Shown in pieces: positions 8,113 through 16,128 of a stretch of 64,000 bases of DNA (positions are counted from its first letter, which is position 1; the number at the start of each line of letters is the position of its first letter). A program made the translations under genes and the position numbers. Under the pieces are notes generated by a model. The model was not told the DNA's origin and made no database searches. It saw only the letters and a program-made list of their open reading frames with translations. Source of the stretch: Firm-04 sp964463355 (GTDB lineage Bacteria; Bacillota; Clostridia; Oscillospirales; Ruminococcaceae). Location of the stretch: contig CAYXBP010000006.1 of the NCBI GenBank assembly GCA_964463355.1, forward strand, positions 41,914-105,913, in the 5' to 3' direction.

Positions 8113-8528
8113 TTATGCGAACTCCCAGCTGCCAGAGATGATACGGTCGCCAGTACCCCACAAAATAGTGGAGCGGGTGTTGATAGCCCATAAATTAACA
8201 GGATACCCTGTGTAATAAAGAGTATCGTTAAACTCCCATGTACCTACACCTTTAAAGGTGTAAGTACCATAGACTGCACCACGGCTGTCCGTCAAAGTCA
8301 TCTTCACATTGCCGTTGCCGCCACCCCAGTTTGTTATCTTTACTTCACCGCAGCTGACATTGGTAAAGTTTAGGTTGGTGGCTAAAGCAATTTCGCCTGT
8401 GTTCTGGATCCTTCTGTTGGTGAAAGTGCCATACAATGCTGACGCGGCAGCGGGCATTGCTGCTACCCCAAAAAGTGCTAATGTCGCGCCTGCGACAACG
8501 GCTTTTTTGCAATTTGCTTCATGTTCAT
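8113..8528 (-). pseudogene. Exported small beta-rich protein, start codon out of frame at an A6 tract
   Basis: The main frame encodes a signal-peptide core (AVVAGATLALFGVAAMPAAASA) and a mature part of about 107 residues rich in Gly, Thr, Asn and Trp, ending SGSWEFA, with one Cys and no catalytic motif. The ATGs with a good ribosome site (AAAGAGG) are at 8534, 8528 and 8522, one base out of frame. They read MNMKQIAKK and would join the signal peptide exactly if the A6 tract at 8503-8508 were A7. In frame, only a TTG at 8556 without ribosome site is available, giving an acidic, unsuitable N-region. The same kind of one-A shortage breaks the ABC ATPase at 2355-2360. I do not recognise the family; a secreted bacteriocin-like substrate of the transporter is conceivable. 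Confidence 0.65.
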
Positions 8529-8573
8529 GTGCATCCTCTTTATTAATTGCTGCCAATCAATGGCAACAACTGT

Positions 8574-8602
8574 GTTATAACATAGCCCTCTTTATTTGTC
8601 AA
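8574..8602 (-). promoter_or_regulatory. Consensus promoter for the exported-protein unit
   Basis: TTGACA (8597-8602) and TATAAC (8574-8579) on the minus strand with a 17-base spacer. The inferred start near 8567 leaves a leader of about 39 bases to the ATG at 8528. The strength of the site argues that the broken gene was recently functional. Confidence 0.75.
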
Positions 8603-8766
8603 TAACTGTTTTCAAAAATATACAGCACATTTGCAAAATCGCCAATTCGCACATAAAATAGGCGCATTAATTCGCAGATTTGGAGCGCATTCACCAAAGC
8701 GAAAGAAAGCGATGCGCAGAAAGTCGTTTTTGTGATACAGTTTGAAGGCGCAATCTTAGGTGGACA

Positions 8767-8833
8767 CATCCTTTGTAGAAATACCATAATAATCAAACAT
8801 ATCTTGCTTTGCTTAATTGTAAGCATCCACCAT
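8767..8833 (-). pseudogene. Decayed fragment of a paralogue of the anchored protein at 7278-8018
   Basis: Minus-strand DNA here matches the 3' part of the neighbouring gene that encodes MVDAYHTAKQDMFDYYG. The match begins MVDAY, then has a stop codon in place of Thr, and a 4-base deletion after the GATATG. It shows that the unit was once duplicated. Apart from this and the promoter at 8574-8602 I see nothing in 8603-8984; a motif GAATCATAT recurs near 7255, 8050 and 8943 and may mark the ends of the duplicated pieces. Confidence 0.65.
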
Positions 8834-8984
8834 AATCATACAGAGCAGTGCCAAAAGTGTCTATATGCACATAGGCACACCACAATTTCATGCGAATACA
8901 ACCGCGCGCAACAATTGACAGGCGTGGCTGCCTGCGAACTATGAATCATATTCACTTACTTTACATAAACGACTGTGATATATA

Positions 8985-9022
8985 AAAATAAAGACCGAAA
9001 CGAACAATTCGTTCCGGTCTTT
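8985..9022 (-). terminator. Terminator of the rpsF-ssb-rpsR operon
   Basis: Stem AAAGACCG(a)AACGAA / TTCGTT(c)CGGTCTTT with a CAA loop (8990-9022). On the minus strand it is followed by ATTTTTATAT, giving a usable T-rich tail. Confidence 0.8.
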
Positions 9023-9038
9023 TGAAAGCAACTGAAAA

Positions 9039-9287
9039 TCAATCAGCGGTGTAGGGGAGCAAGGCAACATATCTTGCTCTCTTGATCGCTGCGGTCAGTG
9101 CACGCTGATGATATGCGCAAGTACCTGTAACGCGGCGGGGCAGAATCTTTGCACGCTCGGTCATGCACTTCTTCAGACGATTGATATCCTTGTAGTCGAT
9201 GTTTTGCACTTTATCCACGCAGAACATACAAACCTTCTTGCGGGGGCGCTTGCCTCCACGAGGGCTTCTCTCATGATCCATAGCCAT
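9039..9287 (-). CDS. rpsR: 30S ribosomal protein S18
   Basis: 82 residues, normal for S18. Diagnostic stretch: YKDINRLKKCMTERAKILPR, then RVTGTCAYHQRALTAAIKRAR. S18 binds 16S rRNA as a complex with S6. Two in-frame ATGs exist (9293 and 9287); GGAGGG is only about 2 bases from the first and 7 from the second, so I choose 9287. Last gene of rpsF-ssb-rpsR, the standard bacterial order. The N-terminal part has a CMFC pair as in zinc-type S18 variants (VCMFC), but I see only these two plus one later Cys, so zinc binding is uncertain. Confidence 0.97.
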   Translation of the reverse strand: MAMDHERSPRGGKRPRKKVCMFCVDKVQNIDYKDINRLKKCMTERAKILPRRVTGTCAYHQRALTAAIKRARYVALLPYTAD

Positions 9288-9351
9288 TGTCATTCCCTCC
9301 TTTTCAGGAATCGTAATTGTGGGAACCTTTCATCGGTTTCCACGCAGTTGC

Positions 9352-9855
9352 TCAGAATGGCACTTCGCCATCGCTGAGAATTTCTTCAAACTCGCCAAGG
9401 TCGCCGATTTGCAGCGATTCCTTCGGCTGGGCAGGCGCAGCGTACTGCTGCTGTGCGCCGTAATTGCCGCCATGCTCCTGCTGCGGAGCGGTAAAGCTGC
9501 CCTGCTGAGCGTATCCGTTCGCGGTTGCGCTCTTCTTTGATTCACCAAAAGAAACATTGTCGCAAACAACATTCATGGAATAATGCTTGACGCCGTTGTT
9601 ATCGGTATAATTATCGTTTTGGAGCGTGCCCTCCACGATGATCATACTACCTTTGGTGAAATAACGCGAAATAAATTCCGCAGACTGACGCCATGCGATA
9701 CAATTGATGAAATCCGCCTGACGCTCACCTGTTTCCTTATTTGCGATGCGTCGATCGCACGCAACGGAAAAACGGCACATTGCAACGCCGGAGGTCGTCT
9801 GACGAAACTCGGGGTCACGGGTCAAGCGCCCCATCAAAATCACTTTATTCAGCAT
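9352..9855 (-). CDS. ssb: Single-stranded DNA-binding protein
   Basis: 167 residues: OB-fold domain (about 1-108) opening MLNKVILMGRLTRDPEFRQT, a Gly/Gln-rich linker, and the acidic tip SDGEVPF that recruits partner proteins. It binds and protects single-stranded DNA in replication, repair and recombination. AAAGGAGG precedes the ATG at 9855. It lies between rpsF and rpsR, 65 bases before S18. Confidence 0.97.
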   Translation of the reverse strand: MLNKVILMGRLTRDPEFRQTTSGVAMCRFSVACDRRIANKETGERQADFINCIAWRQSAEFISRYFTKGSMIIVEGTLQNDNYTDNNGVKHYSMNVVCDNVSFGESKKSATANGYAQQGSFTAPQQEHGGNYGAQQQYAAPAQPKESLQIGDLGEFEEILSDGEVPF

Positions 9856-9886
9856 AAAAAAGACCTCCTTTTAAATAGTGTGGAAA

Positions 9887-10180
9887 TTACTCCTGCACGG
9901 TGATCATGGAACGGAGTACACCATCGGTAATCTGCATAACACGATCCAGCTCTGCGGGGAAATCGGGAGCTGCGGTGAACTTCGCCACAACGTAGTAAGC
10001 ATCGGTTTCGTCGTTAATGGGATACGCCAGCTTGCGCTTGCCCCACTCATCAACCTCGCCGAGCGTACCGTTCTTTTCGATCATATCTTTGAACTTTGCC
10101 CACAGGGTTTGAACAGCATCCTCCCCATTTGCAACGCTCAGTACGATCATCAGCTCGTAGTTAGCGGTAAGCTTTGCCAT
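9887..10180 (-). CDS. rpsF: 30S ribosomal protein S6
   Basis: 97 residues. The start MAKLTANYELMIVL and the motif WGKRKLAYPIN are diagnostic. S6 pairs with S18 on the 30S platform. AAAGGAGGTG stands 8 bases before the ATG. The transcript leader of about 100 bases (10181-10281) is long enough for the S6:S18-binding leader known from many bacteria, and it contains CCG-bearing hairpin candidates, but I could not confirm the motif by eye. Confidence 0.97.
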   Translation of the reverse strand: MAKLTANYELMIVLSVANGEDAVQTLWAKFKDMIEKNGTLGEVDEWGKRKLAYPINDETDAYYVVAKFTAAPDFPAELDRVMQITDGVLRSMITVQE

Positions 10181-10287
10181 TATTGATACACCTCCTTTTG
10201 GATAAAGCCCGTACTATTACAATATGCACGGACAAGGAATCGGCAGAAAGTACTGCCTTTACCGCACGGCAGAAGCCGTACTTTAGT

Positions 10288-10316
10288 ATTATAGCAGTTT
10301 TTCCTGCGATTGTCAA
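10288..10316 (-). promoter_or_regulatory. Promoter of rpsF-ssb-rpsR
   Basis: TTGACA (10311-10316) and TATAAT (10288-10293) on the minus strand with a 17-base spacer: a full consensus site suited to ribosomal protein expression. Confidence 0.85.
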
Positions 10317-10460
10317 GCTTTTTTAGCGGATTTTTGCGCGACATTGTAAACTGCTGCGTGAAAAGGGAAAATTCAGGTATCGCGTGCGTTTTTTGATTTG
10401 GTTTCCCAAAGCCGAATGACAGACTGAATCTGTTTTTGACTTTAGCGGTCGCGGGGCGGT

Positions 10461-10967
10461 TCATTCTGCGCGGTAGGCATCTGTGACGATGCCGATGTAC
10501 AGGCGATGGATATCCACCGGTGCGTAAAACCGCTCTGCAATTTCTTGGGGGAGCTGCTCGATGGGCATATCGGTAGCAAACATTTTGCGGCAGATGAATA
10601 CCGTTTTTGCCTCTGCAAAAGTCACACCGCCGCCCAATGCGATGGGTGTAAGACCTGCTTCGGCGGCTTTGTTGCAATCTCTGCCAGAATGTGCGCCGCA
10701 GAACTGCAATGCCTTGCGTTGTTCCTCACCGAAGAAGGAGAGCGTAAAGGTATTCTGTTGCTCCATAAACCCAAAGGTGTGACGCGAATGCCGCACATAG
10801 CAGGTCACCGAGGGCTGATTCCAGAGAATGCCCATTTGCCCCCATGAAGCGGTCATGAAGTTGAAACCCTGTTCCATGGTGCCGCCAGTGAGTAGAAACC
10901 AATCCTTACCGATTGCCTGAAATGGATTTTGCCCCCACAGGGCGGGCTGCATTGATACAAAAGACAT
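10461..10967 (-). CDS. Flavin reductase-like / FMN-binding split-barrel protein
   Basis: 168 residues with the features of the flavin reductase (FlaRed/DIM6) superfamily: NFMTASWGQMGILWNQPSVTCYVR near the start carries the typical TASW and P-rich FMN-binding strand, followed by HTFGFMEQQNTFTLSFF. The partner is unknown; in anaerobes such proteins often bind FMN and may act on flavodoxin-like or metal substrates. GGAGG lies 9 bases before the ATG at 10967. No operon partner: spo0A is upstream on the same strand, and the rpsF promoter follows after about 145 bases with no gene. Confidence 0.8.
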   Translation of the reverse strand: MSFVSMQPALWGQNPFQAIGKDWFLLTGGTMEQGFNFMTASWGQMGILWNQPSVTCYVRHSRHTFGFMEQQNTFTLSFFGEEQRKALQFCGAHSGRDCNKAAEAGLTPIALGGGVTFAEAKTVFICRKMFATDMPIEQLPQEIAERFYAPVDIHRLYIGIVTDAYRAE

Positions 10968-11072
10968 TGTAAAAAACCTCCATATGATCTGGTGTATGAT
11001 ATTTGCATCGGTGCAGGATAATACTGCTATGGTGATATGCCATGTGCTGCATGTGGCGGCAAGGCAACAAGA

Positions 11073-11828
11073 TCAATGAGTATGCTGCAACCGAAGCTTA
11101 TCCGTAATTAATGCGATGAACTCTGAGTTAGTGGGTTTGCCTTTGCAGGTGTTCACCGTGTAACCAAAAAATGCATTAAGCGTATCCAGATTCCCCCTGT
11201 CCCATGCGATTTCGATAGCATGGCGAATGGCGCGCTCAACTCGCGAGGGTGTTGTATTATACTGCGTGGCAACTCTTGGGTAAAGCTGTTTGGTGACACT
11301 TTCCAGCAGTGCAGGCTCGTGGTAGGAGTTGACAATGGCGGTACGCAGATAGTGATAGCCTTTGATATGGGCAGGCACGCCAAGCTGATGAATGATATCG
11401 GTGACGGTAATGGCAAGATCCTGCTTGGCACGGGTGCGGATGGCACCCAGCGGCTGCTTTTCGGTTAGCAGAGAAATGCGCTCGCCGAGTACCGACATAT
11501 CAAAGGGCTTGAGCATGAAGTACGATGCTCCATTGCGCATCACCTGCTGTTCGACAAAGCTGTTATCATAGGAAGATGTGACAATAAATGCAGGACGCTT
11601 TCCGCCGCCTGCACCTGCTTTTTTCATCAGCTCGATGGCATCCATATGGGGCAGTACCGCATCAATGACGACAACGTCGGGGGTATCGTTGCGTATGGAT
11701 TCCAGCACCGTATTTCCGTTTTTCGGCCTTGTATAGGCGTACATTCCTTGTGAGCGCAGCACACTTGCGCATGAGACACCATATTCTGCGGTGTCATCTC
11801 CAATCAGAACCTTGACTTGTTTTTGCAT
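11073..11828 (-). CDS. spo0A: Master sporulation regulator Spo0A
   Basis: 251 residues from the ATG at 11828 (GAAGGAGGT upstream); an earlier frame start at 11867 is unsupported. Receiver domain with acidic pair Asp11/Asp12, phosphorylated Asp56 in VVIDAVLP and the LKPF lysine. The C-terminal DNA-binding domain has GVPAHIKGYHYLR and the recognition helix region TPSRVERAIRHAIEIAW, both Spo0A signatures. It is activated by phosphorylation and controls entry into sporulation. Its 5' side carries 0A-box-like sites. spoIVB lies about 0.9 kb away on the other strand, as in many Clostridia where the two are neighbours. Confidence 0.97.
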   Translation of the reverse strand: MQKQVKVLIGDDTAEYGVSCASVLRSQGMYAYTRPKNGNTVLESIRNDTPDVVVIDAVLPHMDAIELMKKAGAGGGKRPAFIVTSSYDNSFVEQQVMRNGASYFMLKPFDMSVLGERISLLTEKQPLGAIRTRAKQDLAITVTDIIHQLGVPAHIKGYHYLRTAIVNSYHEPALLESVTKQLYPRVATQYNTTPSRVERAIRHAIEIAWDRGNLDTLNAFFGYTVNTCKGKPTNSEFIALITDKLRLQHTH

Positions 11829-11915
11829 GGTTTGACCTCCTTCGTTTTTGTATCTCCATTTTACCACCCTTTGCGCCCGATGACAAGGGGGAAAAAAGGG
11901 AGGATTTTCACTAGT

Positions 11916-11989
11916 TTTGTCAAACTAAGGGAGATTTACCGCGATAGGGCGCGATTGCCCTGTAAAAGGGAATGTCAAAATTTGACGAA
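11916..11989. promoter_or_regulatory. 0A-box-like sites upstream of spo0A
   Basis: TTTGTCAAA at 11916-11924 matches the 0A consensus TTTGTCRAA in full. A back-to-back pair follows: AATGTCAAA (11971-11979) and TTTGACGAA (11981-11989), the latter matching the reverse form with one change. They lie 90-160 bases before the spo0A start, as expected for autoregulation. I could not assign the sigma factor site between them. Confidence 0.55.
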
Positions 11990-12007
11990 GGATGCCGAGA
12001 TGAAAAG

Positions 12008-12562
12008 CTATTTCGTTTCTCCCCCCAGAATGCTCGGGGCTTTCCGATTTTCTTCTGCTTTTTTTCGATCTTTTTTCTGTTGTCGTTTTACAACCGCCTC
12101 ATAGGAAAGGTGCCGTGTGGCGGCGAGCAACAGCAACAAAGCAACAGGTACTGCATTTCCGATGAGTCCATCGCGCCAGACAGTAAAGGCGTTGCGCCCA
12201 AAGCTTGCTTCGGTTTGCCCCACCCAACCGTTTTTTTCAGCAATCGAAACGGCCTTCATGGTGATCCACAGCATGGGCAGATAGGATATCACCGCTCCAA
12301 TGATGGCTGCCATATCCAGCTTGCAGAAGTATAGAATCACAGCAAGCAGCAGCACGCCTTCAAAAATCAACAGCCAAACACCGTAGGCGAAAAAAGGCGC
12401 ACCGTAGCTTTCAGCGTTGATAAGCCAGCCCGCTGCCACCAGTGATGATAAAAACAGCGGAAAGATGATCAGGGCGATGACTAGTAGTATATTGCCCACA
12501 ATACGCAGGGTATGCCACAGTGTTTTATGGGCTTTTTCAGGTAATTTGCTTTGCTGCTTCAT
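12008..12562 (-). CDS. Unrecognised four-helix membrane protein
   Basis: 184 residues from the ATG at 12562, which has AAAGAGG about 8 bases upstream. About four hydrophobic segments (residues ~18-40, ~50-70, ~75-95 and ~135-150) lie between a basic N-terminus and a strongly charged tail (KRQQKKDRKKAEENRK). No motif or family is recognised. It lies between spo0A (same strand, 180 bases downstream) and spoIVB (divergent), so a sporulation role is possible but rests on location only. Confidence 0.65.
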   Translation of the reverse strand: MKQQSKLPEKAHKTLWHTLRIVGNILLVIALIIFPLFLSSLVAAGWLINAESYGAPFFAYGVWLLIFEGVLLLAVILYFCKLDMAAIIGAVISYLPMLWITMKAVSIAEKNGWVGQTEASFGRNAFTVWRDGLIGNAVPVALLLLLAATRHLSYEAVVKRQQKKDRKKAEENRKAPSILGGETK

Positions 12563-12758
12563 AAAAAGACCTCTTTTCAGTAGATTTGGAAAATCAAGGA
12601 TTTTTTGGCAGATGACCACAGCGTTTGCGGCATTTGGTGCGTGAACACGGTGTTTTGGGTTATCATAGCAAAAGGAGATGGAGAATCTGCCAGGCAACTT
12701 ACGGCGATTTTCAGCCATGCTAACAGCATCGGCACAAAAGCCTGAAAGGAGTTTTGCT

Positions 12759-13967
12759 ATGAAAAAAATCAGATGGTTACAAAAAATGGCGATTGTTGCC
12801 TGCGGTGGGGCAGTGCTGCTGGGGGGCGGCATCGGCTATTACGCAGGTGCGTTGCCCGACCATTACTATACTGCTGATGATACGTTGGAGCTGCAAACAG
12901 TGCTGCCTGTTACTGCCGCATCCGCGGCTGCATCTGCAGTTGGAAGCAACGAGGCTACACTACGGTTGTTTGGTATTTTCCCAGTAAAGACCGTATCGCT
13001 TACGCCTATGCACCGTGCAGAGGTGTTTATTGGCGGTGAGCCTTTTGGCATTCGTATGCTGATGGCTGGGGCAATGGTGGTATCGTTATGCGATGTGACA
13101 GACCACAGTGGTACAAGCTGCCCGGCGGAGGAAGCGGGCATTGCCGTAGGAGATGTGATTCAAGCGGTAAATGGCATATCTGTGCGCAGCAACGAGGCGT
13201 TGCAGGAGCAGATTTCAGCGGCGGCAGGAGACGCGTTGCACGTTACTTTTTTGCGGGATGACAGCATCCATACTGTTACTGTGCAGCCGAAGTATTCTAC
13301 GGTGCATTGCTGTTGGCAGACGGGAATGTGGGTGCGTGACAGTACCGCAGGCATCGGCACTGTAACGTATTACTGCGACAGCACAGCGGGATCATACAGT
13401 TTTGGGGGCTTGGGGCATGCCATTTGCGATACGGACACTGGCGAACAAATTCCACTGGCAACTGGTGAGATTGTAGGGGTGCAGATCACTGATGTTGCCG
13501 CAGGCAAGGCAGGCGCGCCAGGGGCTTTGCAGGGGCGCATGGCGGATGCTTCAGAGTGGGGCACGGTGCTTTCCAATACCGAACGCGGCGTATTTGGATA
13601 TCTGACGGTGGTGCCCGAGGGCAAGCAAATGGTTCCGATGGCGTTCAAGCAAGAGGTGAAGCGTGGTGCTGCGGAGATCTACACCACACTTTCGGGGAAC
13701 ACGCCTTCTGCATACAGCGTTGAGATTGAAGAATTGCACGGCGCAGATACTGGCACACGGAATATGGTAATCCACATCACGGATGAACGTCTGCTGGAAA
13801 CCACAGGGGGCATTGTACAGGGGATGAGCGGCAGCCCGATCATACAGAACGGCAGGCTGGTAGGCGCGGTGACCCATGTATTTGTGAGCGATCCCACCCG
13901 TGGTTACGGCATTTTTGCCGAAAATATGTACACCCAAACGATTGCGCAGCATTCAGTAGGGGAGTAG
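12759..13967 (+). CDS. spoIVB: SpoIVB serine peptidase (S55)
   Basis: 402 residues from the ATG at 12759 (AAAGGAG 8 bases upstream). An N-terminal membrane segment (residues ~8-30) anchors a PDZ domain (about 100-175, with EAGIAVGDVIQAVNG) and the SpoIVB peptidase domain. The catalytic His is in GGLGHAICD (near residue 220) and the Ser in VQGMSGSPII (near 357-359), followed by VGAVTHVFV. In the family it is secreted from the forespore and cleaves SpoIVFA to start sigma-K processing in the mother cell. Divergent from the small membrane protein and near spo0A. Confidence 0.93.
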   Translation: MKKIRWLQKMAIVACGGAVLLGGGIGYYAGALPDHYYTADDTLELQTVLPVTAASAAASAVGSNEATLRLFGIFPVKTVSLTPMHRAEVFIGGEPFGIRMLMAGAMVVSLCDVTDHSGTSCPAEEAGIAVGDVIQAVNGISVRSNEALQEQISAAAGDALHVTFLRDDSIHTVTVQPKYSTVHCCWQTGMWVRDSTAGIGTVTYYCDSTAGSYSFGGLGHAICDTDTGEQIPLATGEIVGVQITDVAAGKAGAPGALQGRMADASEWGTVLSNTERGVFGYLTVVPEGKQMVPMAFKQEVKRGAAEIYTTLSGNTPSAYSVEIEELHGADTGTRNMVIHITDERLLETTGGIVQGMSGSPIIQNGRLVGAVTHVFVSDPTRGYGIFAENMYTQTIAQHSVGE

Positions 13968-13996
13968 CGCACGGCGGGCGCATGGCTATCAGAAAA

Positions 13997-14028
13997 GGGG
14001 TGCTTCTTGTGAAAGAAACACCCCGATT
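13997..14028 (+). terminator. Probable terminator of spoIVB
   Basis: GGGGTG(c)TTCTT pairs with AAGAA(a)CACCCC (13997-14024) around a short loop. The tail GATTTCG is weak in T, so termination may be partial. The remaining bases to 14110 hold no gene. Confidence 0.55.
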
Positions 14029-14110
14029 TCGTCACGGAAGAATCGCCTTACGGCTAAATCGTTCCAATTTCCCAACTGATGGGAGAACGCGCTGCGAATA
14101 AAAGATGCGT

Positions 14111-14383
14111 TTAGCGGCTTTCGTCGCTGAAACCGCTGTCTACCAACTCTACCAGAGAAGCGACAGCCTGCTCCTCATCAGTACCGTCGGCAATAATGCG
14201 GATGGCGGTGCCGCCAACAATGCCGAGGGAAAGGATGCCCAGCAGACTCTTGGCGTTTACGCGACGCTCCTCCTTTTCAATCCAGATAGCAGAACGAAAC
14301 TCGTTTGCCTTCTGAATGAAGAATGTTGCAGGGCGTGCGTGAAGACCCACCTGATTCTGGACCATGACATCTTTAATACACAT
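14111..14383 (-). CDS. HPr-family phosphocarrier protein
   Basis: 90 residues, the usual HPr length. VGLHARPATFFIQKAN contains the active-site His near position 15, phosphorylated by PTS enzyme I. The regulatory-Ser region reads KSLLGILSLGI, with Ser near position 46 that HPr kinase would phosphorylate. Both sites are present, so it can be a true PTS HPr rather than Crh. AGGAGAG stands 7-8 bases before the ATG. Monocistronic, with a promoter at 14578-14606 and a leader of about 190 bases. Confidence 0.92.
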   Translation of the reverse strand: MCIKDVMVQNQVGLHARPATFFIQKANEFRSAIWIEKEERRVNAKSLLGILSLGIVGGTAIRIIADGTDEEQAVASLVELVDSGFSDESR

Positions 14384-14577
14384 AGACTTTCTCTCCTTTA
14401 TGATTTCATATGACTGCTTATGGAAACGGTTACTGCGCTACTGTAAGCAGTTGCAAAGCAAGCGCAAAAGGCATCTGCCGCTTGCCTGACAACAAGGGCA
14501 TTCGCAAGATGCATATGCTTGTGTAGCTTTTCTGCAACGAACTGCACGACAGCCCATTGCAATGAGCCATTAATACC

Positions 14578-14606
14578 ATTATACAGATTAATTCGCAACT
14601 CGTCAA
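14578..14606 (-). promoter_or_regulatory. Promoter of the HPr gene, long leader
   Basis: TTGACG (14601-14606) and TATAAT (14578-14583) with a 17-base spacer on the minus strand. The leader from about 14571 to 14384 has no clear gene or recognised riboswitch. From 14607 to 14773 I see nothing. Confidence 0.75.
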
Positions 14607-14773
14607 CTTGTTTTATTCACAAAAGCGCGCTTTTACCGAAAAATTCTACGCAATGCTATATTCGGGTGAAAACTTTTCGACTTTGTTTGGGCATATTCAC
14701 GAAGCCGAAGCGTTGAAAACCCTTGTGGAAATCGCACAGTTTTCAACAATTGATTTTGTACAAAGTCACAGCA

Positions 14774-15478
14774 TCAGCCCTCGTTTTGACATTTTATCCA
14801 AAGTTCCCATAGGTCTGGGCGACGTTCACGGGTAATTGCAAGGCTTTGCTCACGTCTCCACTGTGCAATATTTTTATGATGCCCGCTGAGCAACACGGGA
14901 GGGACACCTTCGCCTTCCCAGCATTCAGGGCGGGTATACTGTGGATATTCCAGCAAACCGGCGTAATGGCTTTCCTCCTCATAGCATTCTGCTGAAGGAA
15001 GAACATCTTTGCACATTCGGGCGATGGCATCGGTTAGTATCAACGCAGGCATTTCGCCGCCCGTTACCACATAATCCCCGATGGAAATCTCTTCATCTAC
15101 AATTCTGTCCAGCACGCGCTGATCTATACCTTCGTAATGTCCGCACAATAAAAAGAGCGCGGGCAGTTTTGAAAGCTCCACAACTTTTTTTTGATTCAGC
15201 GTAGTGCCTTTTGGGGACAGATATATTGTATGCGGTTTTGTATCCAGTTGTGCGCACACGGATTTCCAGCAATCGTAAACGGGCTGCGCCTGCATGACCA
15301 TGCCCATACCGCCGCCGAAGGGGGAATCATCCACGCGATTGTGACGGTCGGCTGTGTAATCGCGGATTTGGTGGCAGTGGACGGTGATAGCCCCTTTTGC
15401 TCTGGCTCTGCCAATGATGCTTGCCGAGAGTACCGCTTCGCACATTTCTGGAAAAAGAGTAGCGATCTCAATCTGCAT
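14774..15478 (-). CDS. trmD: tRNA (guanosine(37)-N1)-methyltransferase
   Basis: 234 residues. Knotted SPOUT methyltransferase motifs: DDSPFGGGMGMVMQ, LLCGHYEGIDQRV and EISIGDYVVTGGEMPAL. It makes m1G37 in tRNAs reading CNN codons plus Pro, guarding against +1 slippage. I choose the ATG at 15478, with AAAGGA about 10 bases upstream inside the end of rimM; the frame overlaps rimM by 11 bases. The rimM-trmD pair is standard; rpsP, usually next to it, is not here. Confidence 0.96.
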   Translation of the reverse strand: MQIEIATLFPEMCEAVLSASIIGRARAKGAITVHCHQIRDYTADRHNRVDDSPFGGGMGMVMQAQPVYDCWKSVCAQLDTKPHTIYLSPKGTTLNQKKVVELSKLPALFLLCGHYEGIDQRVLDRIVDEEISIGDYVVTGGEMPALILTDAIARMCKDVLPSAECYEEESHYAGLLEYPQYTRPECWEGEGVPPVLLSGHHKNIAQWRREQSLAITRERRPDLWELWIKCQNEG

Positions 15479-15983
15479 CGTCAAACAGTCCTTTCAGCGG
15501 ACGTATCTTGACAAATCCCTGTTCTGGTGCAATCTCGATCACAACATCGGGAATCACCGGTACCAATCGTTCCTTGCCTGTGTCATCCCGAAGCAGATAA
15601 ACATCGTTTGCGCCTGTTTGCAGCACATCGGTGATTTTGCCATAGTCCTTGCCGTTATCAACATCCAGCACCTGCAAGCCTAACAGATCCTGAATGAAAT
15701 AGGTGTCCTGTTCCAGCTCTACATCTTCTCTGTCCATGTATAGAATAGTGTTGCGCAGTGCCTGCGCCTGTTCAACGGTATCCACGCCCTTAAACTTGAT
15801 ATATGCCATGTTTTTTTGCACGCGTGCCTGTTCGATCTCCATCGGTATTGTTTGCCTGCCGCGATACAGCACTTCAAATTCGAGCAGAAATTCTGCGTCA
15901 TCACACCACGGCTGCACTTTGACCGTGCCGTTTAAGCCGTGAACAGTTACAATTTTGCCAATCTCCAGATATCGTTTCTGCAT
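15468..15983 (-). CDS. rimM: 16S rRNA processing protein RimM
   Basis: 171 residues. N-terminal RimM barrel (IGKIVTVHGLNGTVKVQPWCDD) and C-terminal PRC barrel (DTYFIQDLLGLQVLDVDNGKDYGKITDV). It binds S19 and assists 30S head maturation. CAAAGGAG lies 6 bases before the ATG at 15983. It overlaps trmD. The 145 bases between it and the DtxR-type gene hold no clear promoter, so read-through from that gene is possible. Confidence 0.95.
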   Translation of the reverse strand: MQKRYLEIGKIVTVHGLNGTVKVQPWCDDAEFLLEFEVLYRGRQTIPMEIEQARVQKNMAYIKFKGVDTVEQAQALRNTILYMDREDVELEQDTYFIQDLLGLQVLDVDNGKDYGKITDVLQTGANDVYLLRDDTGKERLVPVIPDVVIEIAPEQGFVKIRPLKGLFDDAD

Positions 15984-16128
15984 GATGTTCTCCTTTGCGT
16001 GATAGCGTTCTCGGGCAGTTTTTCAGTGGTAGCCCCTGAAGCTTTAGCCAGTTTTCTTCAAGGTCTTGTTCGGTTAAGGCAACATCGCACGGAGCTGGTG
16101 GTGCAGATGTGCTGCGTGAGAGGATATG

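Noticed and set aside
8599..8826. 75-codon frame upstream of the exported-protein promoter
   Set aside because: Part of it is an out-of-frame reading of the decayed gene fragment; no ribosome site.
14398..14598. 66-codon frame in the HPr leader
   Set aside because: Its start lies upstream of the inferred transcription start and no ribosome site is present.
15984..16128. In-frame continuation after the DtxR/MntR-type stop (reads LTEQDLEENWLKLQ)
   Set aside because: It looks protein-like but follows a TAA stop, has no start codon with a ribosome site and runs into rimM in another frame. Stop read-through was considered and has no support.
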